The position numbers and the translations under genes are program-made. A stretch of DNA of 55,436 nt from a virus. The notes under the pieces were generated by a model. That model searched no databases. It was not told where the DNA came from and was given only the letters and a program-made list of their open reading frames with translations. The DNA lies in IMG/VR virus record IMGVR_UViG_3300033153_012477, positions 1 through 55,436 of that record. The stretch is one strand, 5' to 3'. Positions 36,135-43,959 of the stretch are shown here, in pieces (positions within the stretch are counted from its first letter, which is position 1; the number at the start of each line of letters is the position of its first letter).

Positions 36135-36551
36135 CTAGAAGATACCCCTAAAAAACCATAAAATCCTATGAAACCACCTTATCCTCTCAGGAAAATCATC
36201 AAATTTAAGCTCTGGGTAAGCCCAGTATAGCGTATTTATGTCTTTAAACTTAGTTGCCCTGGTCTGGTCGTTTTTTAACTCATCTACAAAATCAATGTAT
36301 AGCTCTTCTTTTGATTTCCTTGCACAGAAAGCATTACAGTCTTTTGCATGGTCTGGCTTATAACAAAGGTCTACATCATAAGAATCCTCAAAGTTAAAAC
36401 CACAAACATTGAGTCTTGTTTTATTAGGGAGCCTTATTTCTTTGTTATATTTGCAATTTTCAGGCAATCTACTAAGATTTTTTGCATAAATCTTCTTCAA
36501 ATGCTGATATTTGCATTGTTTAAATTTATTTTTAATCTTTTTTGCGTCCAT
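36135..36551 (-). CDS. Cysteine-rich basic protein (138 aa)
   Basis: Start MDAKKIKNKFKQCKYQHLKK, overlapping the end of the Rad50-like C-terminal gene by 20 nt. At least seven cysteines (FKQCKYQ, ENCKYN, NVCGFN, DLCYKP, KDCNAFCAR) suggest one or two zinc sites; the C-terminus is aromatic and hydrophobic (RWFHRILWFFRGIF), possibly membrane-associated. No family recognised. Confidence 0.65.
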   Translation of the reverse strand: MDAKKIKNKFKQCKYQHLKKIYAKNLSRLPENCKYNKEIRLPNKTRLNVCGFNFEDSYDVDLCYKPDHAKDCNAFCARKSKEELYIDFVDELKNDQTRATKFKDINTLYWAYPELKFDDFPERIRWFHRILWFFRGIF

Positions 36552-37185
36552 TAACAGTAATCTCACTCAGTTTCAATTTATTTTTAACACTGGAAGCTTT
36601 GTAAATTTTATCAGCATTATTGAGCATATCTTCCTTATGAGTAATTAAAGCTATAGTTAAACCTAATTGCTCACACACATTACTTAACAAAGCACTAGTG
36701 TTTTCAACATACTCCCCACTCACATGGGAGAAGGTTTCATCTAAAAATAAAAAGGGAGTTAATTTTGTCTGGAAAAGTGTAATAATCCTTAACAAAAAAC
36801 TCTCAATGTTAACAACTCCGCCACCGAAGCTATCTAAAACATCTCCCTCTGCAACACCAACTTGCTCTGTCTTAAAATTAGTGTATATAGTATTATACTT
36901 GGGTTCTATATTTATATGAAATCTTAAATCTTGGTCCGTGAAGACAGTTTTTAAACCATATGTAACTAGTTTCTGTATTTCCTGTTTTTTCTCTTCTAAT
37001 AAACTGTCAAGCAGATGTTTAAATAGACTGGATACCTTATCTAGCAACCCAATCTCACTTTCTAAAGATATGATTTCTGACTCTACAGAGGCTATTTGAC
37101 TCATGTTTTCTTTTCTCATGAAAGTTAACTCATTAACTTTCATGTCCAGATCAGATAATTGTGTTTCTAAATTTTCATAAGTCAT
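36532..37185 (-). CDS. sbcC: Rad50/SbcC C-terminal half (ATPase half 2)
   Basis: 217 aa. A coiled coil at about residues 1-60 and then the C-terminal ABC half: signature-like DSFGGGVVNIESFLLRI, Walker B PFLFLDETFSHV, D-loop SHVSGEY and H-loop ALITHKEDM. There is no Walker A, which is on the separate gene 39484-40752. Together they rebuild one SMC-type ATPase split at the hook. It lies about 2.3 kb downstream of the N-terminal half in the same operon, with an Mre11-like and a Cas4-like gene between. The coils are short compared with bacterial SbcC. Confidence 0.88.
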   Translation of the reverse strand: MTYENLETQLSDLDMKVNELTFMRKENMSQIASVESEIISLESEIGLLDKVSSLFKHLLDSLLEEKKQEIQKLVTYGLKTVFTDQDLRFHINIEPKYNTIYTNFKTEQVGVAEGDVLDSFGGGVVNIESFLLRIITLFQTKLTPFLFLDETFSHVSGEYVENTSALLSNVCEQLGLTIALITHKEDMLNNADKIYKASSVKNKLKLSEITVNGRKKD

Positions 37186-37408
37186 CTACAATTCCCTCTA
37201 GTTCTGAAGAATCCACTTCATCCATTATCATATTACAGAAGTCTTCCTTACTATATCCAAAAACTTCCTCTATGTAGGCATTAGGAACGTCATCTATGTT
37301 GAGGTACACCCCATCCACAGGAATCATTATGTTACCAACATTGGTAGCGTTACACTCCTGCATAAATACCCAGTAGATCTCTTTAGCTAACCTCATGAGA
37401 TCTAACAT
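37175..37408 (-). CDS. Small acidic protein (77 aa)
   Basis: MLDLMRLAKEIYWVFMQECNATN... with a very acidic C-terminal half (EEVFGYSKEDFCNMIMDEVDSSELEGIVDDL). It overlaps both neighbours (the coiled-coil gene by 26 nt and the Rad50 half by 11 nt), so it is translated within the recombination operon. Possibly a small partner or DNA mimic; not recognised. Confidence 0.62.
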   Translation of the reverse strand: MLDLMRLAKEIYWVFMQECNATNVGNIMIPVDGVYLNIDDVPNAYIEEVFGYSKEDFCNMIMDEVDSSELEGIVDDL

Positions 37409-37670
37409 TCCTCTCTATGCCTTCCAGGGTCGTCTTTATCCCCGAAACCTCTTGCTCCTTAGCACTAATCTGAGCTTCCATGTCTTGTTCCATCTTTTCT
37501 AAATCTTGTTTTAAAGTTTTTGGCTCAAAACCGAGATCCTTTATCTCTTTAACAATATCTCGTAGTATCTCTTCTTCTTTTTTTGCAGAAGTTTTAAGCT
37601 CAATACTAAGAGATTTAACGGACTCTATTTCTTTTTTAAGATTTTCTAAACGAGTTACTAAATCTGACAT
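37383..37670 (-). CDS. Coiled-coil protein (95 aa)
   Basis: Nearly continuous heptad-like helix from LVTRLENLKKEIESVKSL to MEQDMEAQISAKEQEVSG, with a short kink GFEPKTL at the centre (about residues 48-56), i.e. a helical hairpin. Located between the Cas4-like nuclease and the Rad50-like C-terminal half. It may supply coiled-coil or scaffold function to the split Rad50 complex; that is inference. Confidence 0.65.
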   Translation of the reverse strand: MSDLVTRLENLKKEIESVKSLSIELKTSAKKEEEILRDIVKEIKDLGFEPKTLKQDLEKMEQDMEAQISAKEQEVSGIKTTLEGIERNVRSHEVS

Positions 37671-37679
37671 AATTTTCTC

Positions 37680-38540
37680 CTATATAAACGAATCTAAATC
37701 ATTTTGTGAAATATCTTCTGCCTTTGCTGCAGCTCTCTCATTTTGATGCTTAATCTTGTCAATACACTCGTCTTGATAATTACAAAAAAGACAAGCTGAG
37801 TATTCTGGAGTAGCATCAAACTTTTTCTTATAAATTTTATATAAAACATCTTTCATGTCTTCTTGAAGGGCTTGTATATCGCTGTCGTCGAAATCAACAT
37901 ACTTAATTTCACCAGTTCTATAGAACCAGTACCCTATCTTGTCAGGATATTTTTTATACTGAAACTTGTACATCATGGCATAGAAGAATAACTGAGCAGG
38001 GTTCTTCATGTAGGTGCTCTTGTTGCTTGTAGCTTTCCCGTCAAGAATCTGCATACCTAAGTGGTTGTGTATCAGAAAATCGATCTTTGAGGTTAACACG
38101 ACGTGTTTGTTACTGCCGAAGTATTGCTTGATCTTGAACTCACTCTTAGCAAACTTACCTAAGAGTTTGTGCTCCTTGATAACATCGAGGTTAAGTCCAA
38201 TCATCTCAAGAAACTCATCATAAACATCATGCTTCGTCTTCTTAGATATTCTTGCGTTCCAATCAATAGTCATCCACCCAAGAGTCTTTTGAAAAATCTC
38301 TGGAGCTTGATTATACATAAACTCTCTACAAGCACCTCTTTTTCTAAACCACTCTCTATTATAGAAGTACTCAAATATTTTCTGAACTACTACTCCTGGA
38401 AGAGCATAATAAAAATTAGGAGGAGTTTTAGGCTTCCTTTGATCCACGTATTTCCACTTGAAGGATTGAGGACATTTTTTAAATAGGTCGTATCTACTGA
38501 AATCAAACTTGGTTATATTCTTATCATCTTTTATATACAT
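37680..38540 (-). CDS. PD-(D/E)XK nuclease with Fe-S cysteines (Cas4/RecB-like)
   Basis: 286 aa. C23 (FKKCPQSF) plus the C-terminal set SACLFCNYQDECIDK provides the four cysteines of a Cas4/AddB-type 4Fe-4S cluster. The nuclease core is SKIDFLIHNHLGMQILDGKAT (acidic D then D-x-K) followed by the QLFFYAMMYKFQY helix (QxxxY motif). Likely a 5'-3' or end-resecting DNA exonuclease acting with the Mre11/Rad50 homologues encoded on both sides. No cas1/cas2 or CRISPR array nearby. Confidence 0.85.
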   Translation of the reverse strand: MYIKDDKNITKFDFSRYDLFKKCPQSFKWKYVDQRKPKTPPNFYYALPGVVVQKIFEYFYNREWFRKRGACREFMYNQAPEIFQKTLGWMTIDWNARISKKTKHDVYDEFLEMIGLNLDVIKEHKLLGKFAKSEFKIKQYFGSNKHVVLTSKIDFLIHNHLGMQILDGKATSNKSTYMKNPAQLFFYAMMYKFQYKKYPDKIGYWFYRTGEIKYVDFDDSDIQALQEDMKDVLYKIYKKKFDATPEYSACLFCNYQDECIDKIKHQNERAAAKAEDISQNDLDSFI

Positions 38541-38541
38541 C

Positions 38542-39483
38542 TTAATCGCCTTTCTCTAAGTAGTAGTGCATCGCTTTGTCTATAATTGATTTTTCAAAAT
38601 TAAGGGATCTAATCTTCTCCCCGATATCATCTGTTTTACTCACGCTAATCTTATCTTTCATTTCGGTTATAAACTTCTCAATCTCTTCCTGCTCTTTTTC
38701 TTCTTTGTCTTTCATCTCAAGATCAAAAATCTTATCTGCCATTAAAACATTTAAGGGTATTTTCTCACAAGTAATGGAATAGTCATCAGCTATTTCGATA
38801 TAACCGAGATTAGGAATTCTGTTCAGCTCATCCTTCTTTAAAGAACCTCTGCTCAAAGATCCAACATTTATGAAGTGTTTGTTGTTATGTATTTCTATTC
38901 CTTGATCAGGATGATAGTGACCAAACACAAAGACACTAGGAGAAGTGTGTTGAAGATCTTGGTAACGATATACTTTCTCTCCAAACAAATCGGAAAAATT
39001 TGAACTAGCATTCACATGAGCTACACAAATTTGTACTTTCTCACCCTTATTTTCTTTATTGAACTCTTCTTCTGTAGGAAAAGAACAATAGTCCATACCA
39101 AAAATTCGGACTGCCCCATTATCAAACATCTCATCGTGGAGATAAGTTAAAGCTCCTGACTTCACTAAGGTGTAGAAGGGTTGCTTTGGTAAAGTTGATA
39201 TATTATCCTGTCTCAAATCATGATTTCCGTAAATAGAATAGATTGGGCAAGGAAAACTCTTAAATATATCAATAGTTCTCGAAACTAGATAATGACTATT
39301 TTTAGTAGGAGTTTTTATATGAAATATATCCCCACCGCACAACGCCACATCTATTTTTCTCTCTATACAGATATCCCGAGCTTGCTCCAGCTTATTAAGA
39401 ATAGATTCCATGTAATCGTCTATTCTAGAAGATGGGTTTTTATCAGCTAAGTGAATGTCTGTAAAAGTTATTGCTTTAAACAT
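38542..39483 (-). CDS. sbcD: Mre11/SbcD-like nuclease (T4 gp47-like)
   Basis: 313 aa. Phosphoesterase motifs in order: FTDIHLAD (D8, H10), LCGGDIFHI (about 48-56), YSIYGNHDLRQ (about 83-93), and VFGHYHPDQGIEIHN with a later NVGSLSRG. The capping/C-terminal region is helical (ERKI..., DKEEKEQEEIEKFITEMKDK) for Rad50 binding. It is encoded directly after the Rad50 N-terminal half (1 nt gap), as in T4 gene 46/47 order reversed. Processes double-strand ends for recombination-dependent replication. Confidence 0.93.
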   Translation of the reverse strand: MFKAITFTDIHLADKNPSSRIDDYMESILNKLEQARDICIERKIDVALCGGDIFHIKTPTKNSHYLVSRTIDIFKSFPCPIYSIYGNHDLRQDNISTLPKQPFYTLVKSGALTYLHDEMFDNGAVRIFGMDYCSFPTEEEFNKENKGEKVQICVAHVNASSNFSDLFGEKVYRYQDLQHTSPSVFVFGHYHPDQGIEIHNNKHFINVGSLSRGSLKKDELNRIPNLGYIEIADDYSITCEKIPLNVLMADKIFDLEMKDKEEKEQEEIEKFITEMKDKISVSKTDDIGEKIRSLNFEKSIIDKAMHYYLEKGD

Positions 39484-40752
39484 TTAAAATTCCTTATCGC
39501 ACAGAGGACAAACTCCCAAAGACTTATGAAGAGTGTCTCTCTCCTCTTGCCATTTCGTCAATCTTGATTCTGCATCTTTTGCCTGCTCTCTAAAACTAAT
39601 AACTTTATTTTTAGTTTCCAATAATCTCTTATACAGATCCCGTAATTTTCCAACTTTAGAAACATCAAAATCTTCTAAAGAAGTGACCTTATCAGGGAGA
39701 TTTCGATATAGTCTTATTTTATTTTTAGCTATCTCCAGTTTATTAGAGTATCCTAATATCTTAAGGTATTTTTCATATTCTTCTTTAAGATTAAACTCAA
39801 TATCTGAAACACTTGAAAGGTTAGAGTAGTGTGTTTGTTTCTCTTCGTAAGAAGTATATTTTGTAAGTAAAGATTTAAGAGCTATCAAAGTTGCCGCAGA
39901 GATACCTAACTCAAGCTCACCTACCTTTGCGATAGGAGCATAGGCATTCACCATGTTTTTGGAATGAGATACCTTTCTCAACAAAGTTTTTAAAGTAGTG
40001 ACCTTATTAAGATCAAGATCAAAAGAAGTAACATTTACTTCTCTAGCAGGACGTAGAATCTTTACCAAAGACACAGCTTTGTTAAGAGAGGATTCAACCA
40101 CCCTCAACTTACTCAAAGTGTCTCTAGACTCTTTTATTTCTTTTAAATTAGTTTTAAGAATATCAACGAGATGTCTCTGCTCATCTAGACCTACATAACT
40201 TTTAAGTTTTTCTTTAGCTGAAACACGGTCTTCTCTTCTTATGTTTAATCTACTTTTATTATTCTTTAAATCAGACAGACACGCTTTATTAGATTTGATA
40301 ATCCTGTTTAAATTACCAAGATTTGAAAGTACCTCAGTAACCTTTCCCCCAGTTTGATTTAATAAAAAGATGTTATTAAACTGAGAGGCAACTTGAACTT
40401 GGTATTTATCTTTATTAACGACTAATTCTTTAAAGCCTCTATCTGTCAAAACCTCAGGAACAGATCCAGCTAACTTAGTAAAATCATCTCCGTTGATCAC
40501 GTACCCTGCCGTTTTTTTATCTCGATACCATTTAACAGAAGTCCCGTCTGCAAAGGTAACCTCAACGCTACAGGTTTTAGTACCGTTTCGGATATAGGAT
40601 GCTTCTGATTTGTTATAGATCAAACACTCTAAAGCTCTCCTTAAAGCACTCTTTCCGATATTACTAGGTCCAACAATACAGGTAAACGCATTCTCTGGAA
40701 TCTCAAAAGAAACATCTTCTATTGATTGGAAATTTTTTATATGAACCTTCAC
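39484..40752 (-). CDS. sbcC: Rad50/SbcC N-terminal half ending in a zinc hook (T4 gp46-like)
   Basis: 422 aa, GTG start with AGGGG upstream. Walker A IVGPSNIGKSALRRAL (about 26-41), Q-loop region FADGTSVKWYRD, then long coiled coil (about 150-410) that terminates with GVCPLCDKEF: the CxxC zinc hook is the last thing in the protein. The Walker B half is a separate gene (36532-37185). In known SbcC/Rad50 the hook is in the middle of one chain, so this is a natural split at the hook apex. Confidence 0.9.
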   Translation of the reverse strand: MKVHIKNFQSIEDVSFEIPENAFTCIVGPSNIGKSALRRALECLIYNKSEASYIRNGTKTCSVEVTFADGTSVKWYRDKKTAGYVINGDDFTKLAGSVPEVLTDRGFKELVVNKDKYQVQVASQFNNIFLLNQTGGKVTEVLSNLGNLNRIIKSNKACLSDLKNNKSRLNIRREDRVSAKEKLKSYVGLDEQRHLVDILKTNLKEIKESRDTLSKLRVVESSLNKAVSLVKILRPAREVNVTSFDLDLNKVTTLKTLLRKVSHSKNMVNAYAPIAKVGELELGISAATLIALKSLLTKYTSYEEKQTHYSNLSSVSDIEFNLKEEYEKYLKILGYSNKLEIAKNKIRLYRNLPDKVTSLEDFDVSKVGKLRDLYKRLLETKNKVISFREQAKDAESRLTKWQEERDTLHKSLGVCPLCDKEF

Positions 40753-40770
40753 TCATACCCCTAGTAAAAC

Positions 40771-40789
40771 GGGGAGGGAATACCTCCCC
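40771..40789. terminator. Hairpin between recA and the Rad50-like gene
   Basis: GGGGAGG-GAATA-CCTCCCC. On the minus strand it follows the recA stop and is followed by GTTTTAC, so it could partially terminate transcription and set a higher RecA level than the downstream nuclease genes; on the plus strand it is followed by ATATTTTTT. Confidence 0.5.
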
Positions 40790-40796
40790 ATATTTT

Positions 40797-41996
40797 TTAA
40801 ACTTGACCTTCTAATTCGGTAACGGGTGGTTTTTCAACCTTTGGCTTTGCAGCCTTTGCAGTTTTGCTTAATTTCCGAGCAGATTTTTCTTCCTGCTTTT
40901 CCATTTCTTGTACTTCAGCTTTGATGTCAGCATCTTGTTTAAAGATTAGCTTATTAGCAATTTCCTTAAGCAGTCCTGGGTTATCGAGCACGATCTCTCG
41001 CATCTTGTCCTCACCTTGAACTTTAAATCCGCCCTCATCTTGCTTGTAAGATAGCCAAGACCCCGCCTTATTAATGATATTGTGGCTTACCGCCATATCG
41101 ATAATAGAGCGTTTGTTGTCGATCCCACCACCATACTTAATGAAGAACTCTGCCTTTCTATAAGGAGTACCTATCTTGTTTTTCACAATGGTAGCTCGCA
41201 CCTTATTACAAGAAGGAATGTCTTCCTCTACATTAGTTATAGGGTTAATACCTTTAGCAGTCTCTTTAGTTACTAATTTAAGCATGATCCTTTGAGTAGC
41301 ATAAAAGCGAATAGCTAACCCACCTGGAGTTTCAAATTCCCCACCAGCAGAAAAAGGATTAGTCTTGATGTTTTTACTCATCTGATTAAGAAGAACTAAA
41401 ATAGTTCCCGTGTCCTTAATCTTCTTAGTGACTTTACCTAACCACTGTCCAATTCTTCTAGCTTGAAGTGCCATAGGAGGTTCATCTCCCATAAGTCCTT
41501 CCATAACTACCTTTGGGAGCATCGCTTTAACAGAATCCATAACAGCAATATCTATCTTAGATTCTGAATGATTCTCAAGTAGAGTGTTTAAAATGTTACA
41601 ACCCTCTTCCATGTTCTCTGGTCTTAACCATGCAAATCTTTCAGGAGAGGTATCCACGCCAGTAGCTTCTGCAGCGTAATCAATATCTAGAGCGGCTTCA
41701 TAGTCAACAAAGCAAACATTACCGCCTCTCTTTTGAACTTCTCTACAAATTCCTAGAGCTAGTGTAGTTTTTCCAGAAGATTCTAATCCAAAGATTTCGA
41801 TCATCCTCCCTTTACCTACTCCACCTATTATTTCTTTCTTACCTAAGAGCTTATCTACAATGATAGAACCAGTGCTAACATACTCAATAACCTCATCACC
41901 TGTAACTAGAGTATCTTGACCGATACCTAATTTTTTGTCACCTCTAATGGTGTCTAAAACTCCTAAGAGTCCTCCACCAGTTTTTTTCTTAGCCAT
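40797..41996 (-). CDS. recA: RecA-family recombinase
   Basis: 399 aa. Walker A FGLESSGKTTLA (70-77 core), Walker B-like IDIAVMDSVKAM, and the LLNQMSKNI.. / GGEFETPGGLAIRFYAT L2 region; the order matches bacterial RecA more than T4 UvsX. The C-terminal about 60 residues are a Lys/Glu-rich extension (EVQEMEKQEEKSARKLSKTAKAAKPKVEKPP). Catalyses strand exchange for repair and recombination-dependent replication. AGGTCAT-type site upstream. Heads the recombination operon with RuvC-like and ssDNA-binding-like genes. Confidence 0.93.
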   Translation of the reverse strand: MAKKKTGGGLLGVLDTIRGDKKLGIGQDTLVTGDEVIEYVSTGSIIVDKLLGKKEIIGGVGKGRMIEIFGLESSGKTTLALGICREVQKRGGNVCFVDYEAALDIDYAAEATGVDTSPERFAWLRPENMEEGCNILNTLLENHSESKIDIAVMDSVKAMLPKVVMEGLMGDEPPMALQARRIGQWLGKVTKKIKDTGTILVLLNQMSKNIKTNPFSAGGEFETPGGLAIRFYATQRIMLKLVTKETAKGINPITNVEEDIPSCNKVRATIVKNKIGTPYRKAEFFIKYGGGIDNKRSIIDMAVSHNIINKAGSWLSYKQDEGGFKVQGEDKMREIVLDNPGLLKEIANKLIFKQDADIKAEVQEMEKQEEKSARKLSKTAKAAKPKVEKPPVTELEGQV

Positions 41997-42014
41997 AATA
42001 TGACCTCCACTTTT

Positions 42015-42593
42015 TTAAAATATAAAAAAAGATTCATTCTTTTTATAAAAAATTCCAGGTTTCTTTGATTTATTTTTAATAAAAATAAATTTCTCGGCTT
42101 CTGTTAAATCACTTTCTTGGATCTCTCCATAGTATAGTTGCCAAAATTTTTGTGCAAGGATACCCACCCAATAAGCATCAGCTTCATCATTGTTGATTTT
42201 CTCACGGGTATAGCCTAAAACTTTTTTTGTTTTAAAAACAATTTCGTTCTTTTCGGCTCTAGCGTTTCCTGTAGCGTATTGTTTAATTTGAGCTGGAGTA
42301 ATGTATACTATTTTGATATGACGAGTGTAGCATGCCTCTAACATGAATTGGTGTAAGGCGTATAGCTTTTCAGTATTGAATGATTTTAGAAAAGGTTGTT
42401 CGATACCTATATGATCAATTTTGTAATCATTGATTAAATTTACAAAACGATCTCTTTGGATCATCAGTCTTCTAATATCAATCCCATCTTTAGGTGCTGT
42501 TTTAAACCTACCAAAAGTATGTTTTTTCTTACCGTCGTGTAAAAACCATCCGAAGCTTGTCATAGACAAGTCGCATCCAAGTGTGTTTCGCAT
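42015..42593 (-). CDS. ruvC: RuvC-like Holliday junction resolvase
   Basis: 192 aa. RNase H-fold acidic residues: D in LGCDLSMTSFGW (residue about 6), E in HIGIEQPF (about 64), and DExD-type NNDEADAYWVG near 140. KSFNTEKLYALHQFMLEACY and PAQIKQYATGNARAEKNEIV are family-like (PxxVKxxxTGxGxAxK). Resolves Holliday junctions or debranches DNA before packaging. It lies between recA and the ssDNA-binding-like gene. Confidence 0.86.
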   Translation of the reverse strand: MRNTLGCDLSMTSFGWFLHDGKKKHTFGRFKTAPKDGIDIRRLMIQRDRFVNLINDYKIDHIGIEQPFLKSFNTEKLYALHQFMLEACYTRHIKIVYITPAQIKQYATGNARAEKNEIVFKTKKVLGYTREKINNDEADAYWVGILAQKFWQLYYGEIQESDLTEAEKFIFIKNKSKKPGIFYKKNESFFIF

Positions 42594-42618
42594 AATCCCT
42601 CAAAGTCCACGTTATAAT

Positions 42619-42644
42619 GAGGAGGAGTATCCTTACTCCTCCTC
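42619..42644. promoter_or_regulatory. Strong 11-bp hairpin between ssb-like gene and ruvC
   Basis: GAGGAGGAGTA-TCCT-TACTCCTCCTC, perfectly paired over 11 bp, with A/T runs on the right. On the minus strand the U-run precedes, not follows, the hairpin, so it is not a canonical terminator for the leftward operon; it may be an RNA stability element or a processing site. It contains anti-Shine-Dalgarno-like GGAGG. Confidence 0.45.
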
Positions 42645-42660
42645 TCTATTTAAAAAAAAA

Positions 42661-43305
42661 TTAAACTGTTTCAAGAATATCAGTTAATTCTTCATCGCTA
42701 GATATAACGTCAGAAGCTTGAGTGACTTCCATTCCTAGAATTTCTTTAAGCTCATCACCCGTCACTTCTTGCCCTAGTGATCTAGCAAGATTGGGACGTG
42801 CCGCTTCACTTTCTCCGTGAACAGCCTCTTTTATCTCTTGCTTTAATTGCCACAAAGACTCTTTACAAGGAACGAACTCTAAGTTTTGAAATTGATTACC
42901 TGTGCAAGTAACCATTAAATCGTGTTGTTTAAGATCCCACTCAGCGTGAAGACTCTTAAGTTGATTGAATTTCTTCTCAGTGAATACCCACTCAAGAACT
43001 TCAAATTCAAAAGGAACTGGTTGACCCTCATTTTTAATAAGAGATCCGTCTTTCTTGGTTTTGTATTTTACTACAAGACAACCAAGTCTAGTCTTAGAAG
43101 GTCCGAGCTTATCGGAAAAAGCTTCATGACCGTCTGATACAATATACTTGTCTACATACCAAGTATTTCTCATAACAAAAGGACCTTTCCCTCCTTCTTT
43201 AGGCCAAAGAAGACCAATACGGTGCTTCTCGCCTTCGATTCCCTTGTACTTCTCTTTGTACTTAGGTTTAATGTCTACATCACCAAAATCTAAAAAATCT
43301 GACAT
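42661..43305 (-). CDS. Probable single-stranded DNA-binding protein
   Basis: 214 aa from MSDFLDFGDVDIKPKYK (GGGAGGAAGTT upstream; an earlier ATG 15 codons before lacks such a site). The core is beta-rich (HRIGLLWPKEG, VKYKTKKDGSLIKNEG, VPFEFEVLEWVFTEK, HDLMVTCTGNQFQNLEF) and the C-terminus is acidic (SDEELTDILETV), as in phage SSBs whose tail recruits partners. It lies at the head of the recA-ruvC operon. Family assignment by context and tail, not by a sequence signature. Confidence 0.6.
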   Translation of the reverse strand: MSDFLDFGDVDIKPKYKEKYKGIEGEKHRIGLLWPKEGGKGPFVMRNTWYVDKYIVSDGHEAFSDKLGPSKTRLGCLVVKYKTKKDGSLIKNEGQPVPFEFEVLEWVFTEKKFNQLKSLHAEWDLKQHDLMVTCTGNQFQNLEFVPCKESLWQLKQEIKEAVHGESEAARPNLARSLGQEVTGDELKEILGMEVTQASDVISSDEELTDILETV

Positions 43306-43637
43306 AACTTCCTCCCGTGGAGTTATAGGTTTATAGCTTCGAGTCATCACAAAAGCATAAGCTGTTTCGGCAGTGCATAAGTGTTTTCTCTTGCTTATTA
43401 CAAGTATAACAAGTCTGTACAGGCTATGTTAAAATCTATACAGCCCATATAGGTTACAAATAAATTTCTGTCTATGTCAATAATAAAAGATACATATTTT
43501 AAAAAATCCATTTTTAGCTCTACGTCTGTTGCATATTAAGCGGGACTATGAGCACCTATATTCTTATACAAGTAGATTATTTCTTATTAAAAAAATAATT
43601 TACTTATCTTTCTAATAAAGTGTGGAGGATAAAATTT
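43306..43637. promoter_or_regulatory. Intergenic region with clustered promoter-like repeats
   Basis: About 330 nt without a convincing gene, between the leftward recombination operon and rightward micro-genes. At 43415-43453 lie CTGTACAG, CTATACAG and CATATAGG, three spaced copies of the recurring CT(A/G)TA(T/C)A word; on the minus strand they read CCTATATGGGCTGTATAG and CCTGTACAG. The similarity to the operator in front of Ro60 (CCTGTA/TACAGG) suggests a shared regulator. The right part is AT-rich with no further structure seen. Confidence 0.5.
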
Positions 43638-43775
43638 ATGTATTTTTTAATGGCATTTATAATACATCTGTTTGGAGGGCACATGGAATACCCCTATAGT
43701 AACTCCGAAACAGAAGCACCAGAAGGATACTACAAATGTTGTATCTGTAAGAAGAACATTAAAAAAGAAAAGTGA
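43638..43775 (+). CDS. Micro-protein with CxxC (45 aa)
   Basis: MYFLMAFIIHLFGGHMEYPY... has a short hydrophobic N-terminus followed by GYYKCCICKKNIKKEK, a possible half zinc knuckle. TGGAGGAT lies 7 nt before the ATG. First of two rightward micro-genes in a mostly leftward region. Confidence 0.6.
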   Translation: MYFLMAFIIHLFGGHMEYPYSNSETEAPEGYYKCCICKKNIKKEK

Positions 43776-43827
43776 GTTTTCAAAGATATGGATGACGTTC
43801 CGCTTAGTTTAAAAGGAAATAAAAGTA

Positions 43828-43950
43828 ATGACCACTTGGGATGCAGTCAAAATAGCACTCTTGACGCAGTTACTAGATATTGTAAAGCTAGTCTTAGTGT
43901 TCTATGGCTTAAAGTGGTTCGAGAATTGGTGGAAAACCAAGAAAAAATAA
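43828..43950 (+). CDS. Micro-protein, amphipathic/membrane helix (40 aa)
   Basis: MTTWDAVKIALLTQLLDIVKLVLVFYGLKW ends in a Trp-rich basic tail (FENWWKTKKK), typical of a small membrane-active or membrane-anchored peptide. AAAAGGAAAT lies upstream of the ATG. I prefer it to the overlapping longer frame starting at 43788, which has no ribosome site and no sensible composition. Confidence 0.5.
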   Translation: MTTWDAVKIALLTQLLDIVKLVLVFYGLKWFENWWKTKKK

Positions 43951-43959
43951 AAACCTTAG

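Noticed and set aside
37680-38540. CRISPR-associated Cas4 in a CRISPR locus
   Set aside because: No cas1, cas2 or direct-repeat array is visible nearby; context is the Mre11/Rad50 recombination operon.
41000-42600. T4 UvsX rather than RecA
   Set aside because: Length, L2 region and C-terminal Lys/Glu extension resemble bacterial RecA more closely; the family call is RecA-like either way.
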